Of a stretch of 64,000 nucleotides of DNA, positions 15,656-22,238 are shown one piece after another. The position numbers and the translations under genes are program-made. Under the pieces are notes generated by a model. It did not search any database, was not told the origin of the DNA, and was given only the letters and a program-made list of their open reading frames with translations. The stretch's first letter is position 1. Each line of letters starts with the position of its first letter. The DNA comes from an uncultured Oscillospiraceae bacterium (GTDB lineage Bacteria; Bacillota; Clostridia; Oscillospirales; Acutalibacteraceae). The stretch spans positions 1-64,000 of the forward strand of contig URED01000006.1 in assembly GCA_900546785.1 (NCBI GenBank), given 5' to 3'.

Positions 15656-15952
15656 ATGATTAAAGATTTAAGTGATTTGCATCCTTGTTGCAGTTACGGT
15701 GATGTAATGGGGTGTGAATATCATAATGTAGATGATGTTTTTATTTTAACAGCAAATGGTGATAATAACTTTTTATATTATGGCATCGCCAAAAATTCTT
15801 TACTGTTTGTAAAACCAAGCAAAAGAATTAAAAAAGGCTCTTTAATGGTGTTCTTAAACGATGGCGATCCGAAATATAAACTTTCCACAACAAACATAAA
15901 AGACGCTGAAATGGTCGGCAGAGTTCTTATGACGGTAAATCAGTATGAATAA
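15656..15952 (+). CDS. Small S24-fold-like protein next to the polymerase
   Basis: 98 residues, with AGGAGG ahead of ATG 15656, 12 bases after the polymerase stop. The pattern GIAKNSLLFVKPSKRI, KKGSLMVFLNDG and final MVGRVLMTVNQ follows the beta strands of S24/LexA-type peptidase domains (surface loop, G-D-hydrophobic strand, GRV strand). There is no recognisable catalytic Ser or Lys motif. A non-cleaving UmuD'-like partner of the polymerase is a reasonable guess; otherwise an unknown small protein. Confidence 0.5.
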   Translation: MIKDLSDLHPCCSYGDVMGCEYHNVDDVFILTANGDNNFLYYGIAKNSLLFVKPSKRIKKGSLMVFLNDGDPKYKLSTTNIKDAEMVGRVLMTVNQYE

Positions 15953-15966
15953 AAGAGGGTGATCCA

Positions 15967-16221
15967 ATGGCACGGAAAGTGTTCGTTTCAGTTTTGCTTA
16001 TGGTTGATACAGATGGTAATAACAGACCGTATCGAATTAAATTTGAAGATGATCCTGTCTACGAAAACCAAGTGTTCAAAGTAGATAAAGTTAAAGATGT
16101 GCGCCGAGCGGCATCTCTTAAAGTTGGCGGCACAGGAATACGATACACAGTCATCATTTGCGGTAAAGAGTCTTACTTATTTAATGATGAAAATAAATGG
16201 TTTGTGGAGGCGAAAAAGTAA
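15967..16221 (+). CDS. Conserved small protein of mobile-element SOS cassettes
   Basis: 84 residues, basic and beta-rich (MARKVFVSVLLMVDTDGNNR; SLKVGGTGIRYTVIICGKES; FVEAKK at the end). Proteins of this look often follow Y-family polymerase genes on Clostridia elements, but I cannot give a function. It starts at 15967 after GAGGGTGATCC, 15 bases from the preceding stop, so it is in the same transcription unit. Confidence 0.6.
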   Translation: MARKVFVSVLLMVDTDGNNRPYRIKFEDDPVYENQVFKVDKVKDVRRAASLKVGGTGIRYTVIICGKESYLFNDENKWFVEAKK

Positions 16222-16291
16222 AGAACATTGACTCATAACATTAAGATAAAAGATTTGGTATTAAGGAAAGAAGCGCAGGAGGTATAATGTT

Positions 16292-16459
16292 ATGGAAGTA
16301 AGAGCAAATATTAACACAGGTGAAAGGCTATTCGACTATGAGCCAAAAGATGGGACGATTACGATAGTTAAGAAAAAACGGAAATACACCATTAAGTTGT
16401 TTGAAGAATTTAAAGGCAAAAGATATAAAGTAGTCAAAGTTGTAAATCAAACTAAATAA
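16292..16459 (+). CDS. Very small basic protein, 55 residues
   Basis: An AGGAGG site (16277-16282) precedes ATG 16292. The frame is open for 55 codons to TAA at 16457. The product is basic and beta-like (GTITIVKKKRKYTIKLFEEF). It closes the SOS cassette, just before a strong terminator. Function unknown. Confidence 0.6.
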   Translation: MEVRANINTGERLFDYEPKDGTITIVKKKRKYTIKLFEEFKGKRYKVVKVVNQTK

Positions 16460-16481
16460 TCGCTTTTGAGAGTTCCAAGAG

Positions 16482-16535
16482 AGCCGGACAAAATTACAGG
16501 ATTTATCCTGCAATTTGTCCGGCTTTTATTTTTCT
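16482..16535 (+). terminator. Strong terminator closing the SOS cassette
   Basis: AGCCGGACAAA (from 16482) pairs with TTTGTCCGGCT (to about 16524), with further pairing inside (ACAGGA/TCCTG), followed by TTATTTTT. Confidence 0.8.
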
Positions 16536-16630
16536 TGATTTTTTCAACTTTATAAACTATTTAAATATTGTGATTGATAAAAAATAAAAAACCTTATATA
16601 AATAAGGTCTTTTATGCGATAAAAATTCGC

Positions 16631-16791
16631 CTTGGTAAAGTCCCAAAAAAAAAATGGACATTTGCCAGGGCTTTTCTTGCTGCCATTGTCCATTTTGAAA
16701 GGACAATTTTGATGAATCAATGGCAACCGTATATAGCTGAATATCCATAAAAATCCTTTCAATTTATCAAGAAATTTAAATCGAAAGGATT
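16631..16791 (+). promoter_or_regulatory. Leader RNA 1: alternative hairpins around a leader peptide
   Basis: Segment A AAAATGGACA (16651-16660) can pair with B TGTCCATTTT (16687-16696). B (TTGTCC, 16686-16691) can instead pair with C GGACAA (16701-16706), which buries the leader peptide's ribosome site. A further stem CCTTGGTAAA / TTTGCCAGGG brackets A. Downstream, AATCCTTTC (16752-16760) pairs perfectly with GAAAGGATT (16783-16791), burying the ribosome site of the sigma-like gene. This is the layout of translational attenuation. Confidence 0.65.
16712..16750 (+). CDS. Leader peptide MNQWQPYIAEYP
   Basis: 12 codons plus TAA, with AAAGGA (16698-16703) 8 bases ahead of the ATG. The peptide matches the one at 19056 in the pattern W-x-P-Y-(I/L)-A-x-Y-P although the two leaders differ around it, which argues that it is translated and that its sequence matters. 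Confidence 0.65.
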   Translation: MNQWQPYIAEYP

Positions 16792-16798
16792 TTGAACT

Positions 16799-17254
16799 AT
16801 GAAAAATAATAAAATTACAATAAATGTTTACAACACAATTACGAATCGTGTTGAAAAAGTAACTGTTTCAGCAGAAATAGCGAATACCATAAACCATTAT
16901 ACACGCAAAGAAAAATACCTAATGGTTGATCTTAAAACAGAAAGGGCTGTTCGCAATAAGAATGGATCTGTTCAGTATAAACCGAGCAGAGAGATCTCAT
17001 TAGAACTGCTCTCAAATGAGAAAAAGTTTCAGTTTTGTTCTCCTGAAGACATACAGGGTAATATCGAGCTGAAATTCTATGTAAAACAGGCTCTTGATCA
17101 TCTGTCGGATAAAGAACGAGAGTTGATTGAACTTCTGTATTTTCGTGATCTTACGCAAGAGGAAGTAGCAAAGATACTCCATGTATCACAGCAGTGTATA
17201 AGTAAGAATCATCTGCGGATCTTAAAGAAACTAAAAAAATCTTTAATCGGATAA
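16799..17254 (+). CDS. Sigma-70 region-4-like DNA-binding protein, copy 1
   Basis: 151 residues. The N-terminal 90 residues (INVYNTITNRVEKVTVSAEI, then NKNGSVQYKPSREISLELL) form a domain I do not recognise. Residues about 95-150 are a sigma region 4 helix-turn-helix: LSDKERELIELLYFRDLTQE then EVAKILHVSQQCISKNHLRI. There is no region 2, so it cannot act as a full sigma factor by itself. Such proteins are common on conjugative elements, where they regulate transfer or cargo. Its ribosome site is inside a hairpin controlled by the leader. A close paralogue lies at 19132. Confidence 0.75.
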   Translation: MKNNKITINVYNTITNRVEKVTVSAEIANTINHYTRKEKYLMVDLKTERAVRNKNGSVQYKPSREISLELLSNEKKFQFCSPEDIQGNIELKFYVKQALDHLSDKERELIELLYFRDLTQEEVAKILHVSQQCISKNHLRILKKLKKSLIG

Positions 17255-17293
17255 ATTTTGATAACACCATACCCTAAATAAAGACTAAATTAC

Positions 17294-17340
17294 ATAAGCA
17301 GCGTAGTTGGAAATCGATTGCGCTGCTTATAACATTTTTA
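17294..17340 (+). terminator. Terminator after sigma-like copy 1
   Basis: ATAAGCAGCG (17294-17303) pairs perfectly with CGCTGCTTAT (17321-17330), followed by AACATTTTTAG. The T-run is short. Confidence 0.6.
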
Positions 17341-17468
17341 GAACTCATTCCTACGTTAATTAAATGAAAAAAAATAAAAAATTTGTAAATTCAACTATTG
17401 AAAACAATGTAAATAGGGTATAAAATATGCTCTGAAAACCTATTTTTCGTAAACGAGGGGTAACATAT

Positions 17469-18761
17469 ATGACAAAAAAAGAAAATGAACATAAAAAATT
17501 AATAAATAAGGAACGTAACATTAACAGTCTAACAAATACAAAAACCGATAGGAAGACTTTCCACCATAGGAAATTCGTGCTCTATAATGTCACTAGAGAA
17601 GTAACCACTGATTATATATCCACACAAGAGATGGTTTCAGAATCTCTACTCATTAAACTAGAATTAATGGCTCCCAGATTAATCCGTATTACCAAATATG
17701 ACAATGACTATTTTAGCGAAATAGAAATCTTTCCAACTTGCGAATCAAATGATACAATAGACATCGAATGTAATAAGCGTTTTCATGACTATTTCAAGTC
17801 TATTTCTTCATCGCCTATACTCAAAAATAAATTTGCAGCTGAGGCATTGAATGAACTTGTTAAGCTCGGACAACTCTCAACATTGGATTTTTCTGAAAAC
17901 GATATATTTAATGGAAAAATTCTCAATACTGCCAATGAACTACTACGATGGTTATATAATAATGTTTCATATTCGCGCAGATTGTTTATACTTGATTTTC
18001 TGAATTATATTGAAGTGGATCACTGCATAGTTCCAAACCAAAAGTCGTTCTATATTGTAAAAGAAGGCGAACTCAAACTAACCAAACAGAGTAGATCTTT
18101 TGCAATAAATTTGAAATCCATCAAAGATGATTTTTATCAACTTGATTTTTTTCAAGCACTGCCACTTTTTTATAGTTTTTTAACTTATGAGGGAAAAATA
18201 CGTTTTCGTAATACATTACAAAAATATATTAACGATACCGTATTCAAAAAAGAACACTCTGATATTTGCGGGAAAATTAATTTACTTAAGGATTTTTTAG
18301 AATTAGCTATAGAGAAAGAAATAACAAATAATCAAGATGTTACAACTTTTGCAGAAGATGTAATTTCATATTGTTCAAGGTTAGGCATTTATAGTTCAAA
18401 CCGTTTTGAAGAACTTATATTAGTAAACAGAAAAGTATATACTAATTGCAAAAAAGATCGTTATTATAAGCCGCGTGAAAGAAACATAGTTATAACTATG
18501 TGCTTTAAGTTCAAATTGAGTTTGGAAGATAGTTTAGCGCTTTTAAAAAAAGCAGGATTTACTCTCAATCAGTCAACTTATGACTCCATAATCCATATAT
18601 GTTTACAATTTGGGGTTCACGATATAGAGATAGTAAATCAATTATTAACAATAAACCATATATACTCAACTCGTGATCTTTTAGGTCTTAGTTATATGAG
18701 AAAAGAATTACAAAATGGGACTTTAAATCCCAAGAAAAACGATCGAAATCACTTATTATAG
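17469..18761 (+). CDS. Unrecognised 430-residue protein with HTH-like C-terminal domain
   Basis: 430 residues; mostly helical, charged, no signal or membrane segment. The C-terminal 75 residues (NIVITMCFKFKLSLEDSLAL, then LKKAGFTLNQSTYDSIIHI and a VNQLLTINHI end) match a compact helical domain found at the C-terminus of diverse Firmicutes regulatory or phage-response proteins. The N-terminal part contains a KLELMAPRLIRITKYDNDYF segment but no identified domain. It lies between the two duplicated leader/sigma modules and has its own ribosome site GAGGGG and a strong terminator. A regulator or effector of the element is possible; function unknown. Confidence 0.55.
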   Translation: MTKKENEHKKLINKERNINSLTNTKTDRKTFHHRKFVLYNVTREVTTDYISTQEMVSESLLIKLELMAPRLIRITKYDNDYFSEIEIFPTCESNDTIDIECNKRFHDYFKSISSSPILKNKFAAEALNELVKLGQLSTLDFSENDIFNGKILNTANELLRWLYNNVSYSRRLFILDFLNYIEVDHCIVPNQKSFYIVKEGELKLTKQSRSFAINLKSIKDDFYQLDFFQALPLFYSFLTYEGKIRFRNTLQKYINDTVFKKEHSDICGKINLLKDFLELAIEKEITNNQDVTTFAEDVISYCSRLGIYSSNRFEELILVNRKVYTNCKKDRYYKPRERNIVITMCFKFKLSLEDSLALLKKAGFTLNQSTYDSIIHICLQFGVHDIEIVNQLLTINHIYSTRDLLGLSYMRKELQNGTLNPKKNDRNHLL

Positions 18762-18786
18762 TCACGAAATATCATATAGTGTCACA

Positions 18787-18824
18787 AAAAAAGAGAGATT
18801 TTTATACAAATCTCTCTTTTTTGT
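18787..18824 (+). terminator. Strong terminator after the 430-residue gene
   Basis: A perfect 15-bp stem (18787-18801 with 18808-18822) of the AGAGAGATTT / AAATCTCTCT type ends in a T-run. Confidence 0.85.
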
Positions 18825-18952
18825 TGCAAAATAATGATTTTTTTAAGGATTTATAAGTGCTAGCAAAATTTTTTAAAACATGTAAAATCAGATTATAAGA
18901 AAACGATTATATCGTTTTTTATGAATATATCAAACTTTTATAAAAACTCCTG

Positions 18953-19122
18953 AGTTGCAATAGGGAGACAATGGATACAAAAGTGTTCATCGACACATTG
19001 AGTACCATATCTCTTATTGCGCTCTTTTTTTGTATCCATTTTGAAAGGATACAAAATGTGGGAACCGTACTTAGCTAAATATCCATAAGCACCTTTCGAT
19101 TTAAAAAAACAAAATCGAAAGG
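18953..19122 (+). promoter_or_regulatory. Leader RNA 2: alternative hairpins around a leader peptide
   Basis: Same architecture as the leader at 16631 but with different stem sequences. A ATGGATACAAAA (18971-18982) pairs with B TTTTGTATCCAT (19027-19038), or B (19027-19036) pairs with C GGATACAAAA (19047-19056), which holds the leader peptide ribosome site. Downstream, CCTTTCGATTT (19092-19102) pairs perfectly with AAATCGAAAGG (19112-19122) over the sigma-like gene's ribosome site. Confidence 0.7.
19056..19088 (+). CDS. Leader peptide MWEPYLAKYP
   Basis: 10 codons plus TAA, with AAAGGA (19044-19049) 6 bases ahead of the ATG. It shares W-x-P-Y-(I/L)-A-x-Y-P with the leader peptide at 16712. 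Confidence 0.65.
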   Translation: MWEPYLAKYP

Positions 19123-19131
19123 AAATGAAAA

Positions 19132-19590
19132 ATGGATAAAAAAATTACTGTTGATGTTTACAACACAATTACGAATCGTGTTGAAAAAGTAACTGTTTCA
19201 GCAGAAATAGCGAATACCATAAACCATTATACACGCAAAGAAAAATACCTAATGGTTGATCTTAAAACAGAAAGGGCTGTTCGCAATAAGAATGGATCTG
19301 TTCAGTATAAACCGAGCAGAGAAATCTCATTAGAACTGCTCTCAAATGAGAAAAAACTCCAGTTTTGTTCTCCTGAAGATATACAGGATAATGTCGAACT
19401 GAAGTTCTTAATAAAACAGGCTCTTGATCATCTGTCGGATAAAGAACGAGAGTTGATTGAACTGTTGTATTTTCGTGATCTTACACAGGAAGAAGTAGCG
19501 AAGTTGCTCAATGTATCACAGCAATCTATTAGTAAGCAAAATCAGAATATTTTGAAAAAGTTAAAAAATTTTTTCAAAAATGGTTGTTAA
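19132..19590 (+). CDS. Sigma-70 region-4-like DNA-binding protein, copy 2
   Basis: 152 residues, paralogue of the gene at 16799. The first 169 bases of shared sequence (19154-19322 against 16824-16992) are identical, while the later part has diverged, including the recognition helix (LNVSQQSISKQNQNILKKLK against LHVSQQCISKNHLRILKKLK). The two proteins may therefore recognise different DNA while sharing the same N-terminal partner. The end is slightly longer (NFFKNGC). Same leader-controlled ribosome site arrangement. Confidence 0.75.
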   Translation: MDKKITVDVYNTITNRVEKVTVSAEIANTINHYTRKEKYLMVDLKTERAVRNKNGSVQYKPSREISLELLSNEKKLQFCSPEDIQDNVELKFLIKQALDHLSDKERELIELLYFRDLTQEEVAKLLNVSQQSISKQNQNILKKLKNFFKNGC

Positions 19591-19649
19591 ATAAATCTGA
19601 AGGCGGCAAAGAAAGTGAAGGGGTTTTTACCTCTTCACTGAACTTTGAC

Positions 19650-19925
19650 AACTGAATATACGATACAGCAGTTACATTGCTCAGTTATCCGAGCCGTCTC
19701 AGGTAAAAGACAAAGGCGAAAACGAGCTGAGTGATAATGATACTTCCGCAAAGCGGGCCGCGCGAAGGGGCCGGTGAGATTCCGATGAAGGTCAATACCA
19801 TGACCGGCTGTTGTATACCCGAACATCAGGGGTGTCGTGGACAAATATGATGATAAAAATCTCAAGTTATTATACGCAGAAGCACAATAACAGAGCAACG
19901 CTGTTATTGTAACGGCGTTGCTCTT
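19650..19925 (+). ncRNA. Candidate structured RNA or leader ahead of the transposition genes
   Basis: This block has no supported gene, is GC-richer than the rest of the element and carries many short stems: CTCAG/CTGAG, GCCGGT/ACCGGC, GGTCA/TGACC. At its end is a switch-like pair, either CAATAACAG (19885-19893) with CTGTTATTG (19901-19909), or AGAGCAACGC (19892-19901) with GCGTTGCTCT (19915-19924). The second form resembles a terminator but lacks a good T-run. A 5' leader that controls the small gene at 19946 is the most likely role. Confidence 0.4.
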
Positions 19926-19945
19926 GATATATAGGAGTAATACTT

Positions 19946-20113
19946 ATGATAAATGATAACAACCATCAGTATGAAACACGACAAATTGCAGGATGCACTA
20001 TCAAGTTGTTTTTTACTGAATCAGAAAACAAAGAAGTAAAAAGTTATGTACTTAACAATTTACTTGATGCCTTTGAAAAAAGGAACAATATTTGTAGGGA
20101 CTACATTATTTAA
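19946..20113 (+). CDS. TnpW-like small transposon protein
   Basis: 55 residues, with AGGAG ahead of ATG 19946. The stretch TRQIAGCTIKLFFTESENKE followed by a helix (NNLLDAFEKR) follows the pattern of TnpW, the small protein encoded beside large serine recombinases of the Tn4451/Tn5397 group. Function not known; it sits directly upstream of the recombinase. Similarity judged by eye only. Confidence 0.5.
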   Translation: MINDNNHQYETRQIAGCTIKLFFTESENKEVKSYVLNNLLDAFEKRNNICRDYII

Positions 20114-20241
20114 CAAGTCGTTTGCTGGACACAGGAACTTGTTTCATATATAATGTATATAGATCAACGATCCCTGTACCTTGAAAACAGAATAGTGCAG
20201 TCCCACATTACTATAACAACAGAGAATGTGAGGACGATAAT

Positions 20242-21849
20242 ATGAAACGAGTTTATTGCTTATACAGAGTATCTACCAAAGGTCAGGTCGACAAGGATGA
20301 CATCCCGATGCAAAAAACAGCCTGTCACGAATTTGCCGAACGGCAGGACGGATGGGTGATCGTAAAGGAATTTTACGAAAAAGGCGTATCAGGATATAAA
20401 GTATCGGCTGAAGACAGAGATGCCATACAGGATATAAAGGCAGCAGCCGAGCAAAAAGAATTTGACATCCTGCTTGTCTTTATGTTTGACCGGCTCGGTA
20501 GACGGCAGAACGAAACGCCGTTTGTAGTAGAATGGTTCAACCAACAGGGCATTGAGGTATGGAGTACTCAGGAAGGTCAGCAGAGGTTTGAAAACGAAGC
20601 TGACTATCTCATAAACTTTATGCGTTACTGGCAAGCAAACGGTGAAAGTCGAAAAACCTCTACACGAGTTAAAACAAGACTTAGTCAATTAACTGCCGAA
20701 GGTGTTTACACCGGCGGCAATATTCCACACGGTTATAAACTCATACCCAGTGGTAACTTTAACAAAAGAGGCAAAGAGCTTAAAAAGGTCGTTATTGACG
20801 AAGACGAAGCAGAAATCGTCAAGTTAATATTCAGCAAGACTCTGAAAGAAGGTCTCGGCTCGCATCAGGTTGCAACACTGCTGAACAATAAAGGTATTCG
20901 CTCACACAACGGAAGTAAATTCCAGTGTAATACGATCAACAGGATATTAAAAAACCGTATGTATTGTGGTTACATCATTTCCGGCGGTACAGTATCACCA
21001 CATCTGCCGGAGTTGCAAATCATCGATGAGCACGATTTTAATGAAGTCCAAAAAATATTGAAACAGCGCTCAAGAAAGAATGATGAAAAACAGCAGATCG
21101 CAAAAACCACGAGAGGTCATTCGCTGCTTTCAGGCAATGTTTACTGTGCGCATTGCGGAGGCCACATGGTTTCAACAAGTCATGTAGATAAATACATACG
21201 CAAAGACGGCTCAGTATATGAGTCAAGACGCACAAGATATATGTGCTGCAATCGAGTACGGTCTAAAACCTGTAAAGAAGCTCAGTCAGTATATTCTGCT
21301 GAAATTGTAGACAAGGCAGTCGAAACAGTGATCCTTGAATACCTTGCACGAATCAAAGAAACGCCAAAATCGATTGCGGTTGAAAAGCGGTACAAAGCTG
21401 AACTTCAAGCAATGAGAAAAAGGCTCAATGAGCTTAAAAAGGATAATGAATCCCTTAAGAATCAACTCATTGAACTGTCAGGTGAAATTGCAAACGCACT
21501 TATGGGAAACAGTAAATTCACTCCCGATATGTTATCTGATGCAATCGAAGCTACCAAGAAAAAGATTGCCGACAATTCAGAGCAGATTGCCGACTATGAG
21601 CTTAAAGTAGGTAATCAGCAGACCGCCATCGACAACCTTGATTACTACTATAACAACTTCAGAAGTTGGGCTGATGAATATCAATTCGCCACAAGGGAGC
21701 AGAAGAAAATGATTGCATGCAGCCTTATTAAAGAAGTTCGCATAGGACACGGTTATAACATAGAAATTGTGTTTGACATGAACTATAAGCAGTTCCTTGA
21801 CTGTACAGAAGAAAGCAATAAACCGACTGAGTTAAAGATCGCAAGTTAA
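20242..21849 (+). CDS. Large serine recombinase (integrase) of the element
   Basis: 535 residues. The N-terminal resolvase domain (about 1-150) has the catalytic serine S11 in LYRVSTKGQ and conserved arginines in FDRLGRRQNE. The recombinase domain follows (about 160-280, with GGNIPHGYKLIP and SHNGSKFQCNTINRIL). A zinc ribbon (about 300-345, YCAHCGGHM and CCNRVRSKTC) and a long coiled coil (about 370-460) complete the large serine recombinase architecture. It should integrate and excise the element. The tRNA-Asn fragment only 54 bases downstream is the probable attachment site. Base use differs from the AT-rich cargo, so it may have a separate history. Confidence 0.92.
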   Translation: MKRVYCLYRVSTKGQVDKDDIPMQKTACHEFAERQDGWVIVKEFYEKGVSGYKVSAEDRDAIQDIKAAAEQKEFDILLVFMFDRLGRRQNETPFVVEWFNQQGIEVWSTQEGQQRFENEADYLINFMRYWQANGESRKTSTRVKTRLSQLTAEGVYTGGNIPHGYKLIPSGNFNKRGKELKKVVIDEDEAEIVKLIFSKTLKEGLGSHQVATLLNNKGIRSHNGSKFQCNTINRILKNRMYCGYIISGGTVSPHLPELQIIDEHDFNEVQKILKQRSRKNDEKQQIAKTTRGHSLLSGNVYCAHCGGHMVSTSHVDKYIRKDGSVYESRRTRYMCCNRVRSKTCKEAQSVYSAEIVDKAVETVILEYLARIKETPKSIAVEKRYKAELQAMRKRLNELKKDNESLKNQLIELSGEIANALMGNSKFTPDMLSDAIEATKKKIADNSEQIADYELKVGNQQTAIDNLDYYYNNFRSWADEYQFATREQKKMIACSLIKEVRIGHGYNIEIVFDMNYKQFLDCTEESNKPTELKIAS

Positions 21850-21902
21850 ATGCAGGCTACTATAAAAGTCAACATTTTCTGGTGTATAATTCGACACTAA
21901 CG

Positions 21903-21958
21903 AGAGCATGCGGCTGTTAACCGCAGGGTCGTTGGTTCGAGTCCAACTTGGGGAGCCA
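21903..21958 (+). other. 3' part of tRNA-Asn (GTT), likely attR of the element
   Basis: The sequence from AGAGCATGCGG to GGGGAGCCA carries the anticodon arm with GTT, variable loop, T arm, 3' acceptor strand and CCA of tRNA-Asn. The 5' acceptor strand and D arm are missing; the DNA before it is unrelated. It is therefore a tRNA fragment at an element junction, not a full gene. The intact copy should be at the other end of the element. Confidence 0.8.
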
Positions 21959-21960
21959 CG

Positions 21961-21994
21961 AAGCCTCACAGCAGATCTGTTGTGAGGCTTTTTT
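21961..21994 (+). terminator. Terminator behind the tRNA-Asn fragment
   Basis: AAGCCTCACA (21961-21970) pairs perfectly with TGTGAGGCTT (21981-21990), followed by TTTT. Confidence 0.8.
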
Positions 21995-22044
21995 CATACC
22001 TAAAAGGACAATTAAATAACGGGACTGTCTATTCAAAGAATCAT

Positions 22045-22087
22045 GGCGTGTAATGATTAAAGAAAAATCATTGCACGCCCTTTTTTT
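22045..22087 (+). terminator. Orphan intrinsic terminator
   Basis: A 14-bp stem (22045-22058 with 22066-22079, one G-U pair) is followed by CTTTTTTTG. No gene lies directly before it, so it may be the remnant of lost sequence. Confidence 0.7.
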
Positions 22088-22238
22088 GTTTCTAATTTTA
22101 AATAAAGAAAGGAAGTTTTAACCATGAAAACATATTTTATTTATTTACATATTTAACATCTACTAAGATTCTTTGCTTTACTTAACTTGCATTGCATGAT
22201 AATATAGTAATGTGTATTTTATGAAAGTGAGTGTGCGT

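Noticed and set aside
19635-19898. 87-codon minus-strand ORF in the structured block
   Set aside because: No ribosome site, unusual composition and runs through strong hairpins; probably a by-product of structured RNA.
21903-21958. Functional tRNA-Asn gene
   Set aside because: The 5' acceptor strand and D arm are absent, so it cannot fold as a tRNA.
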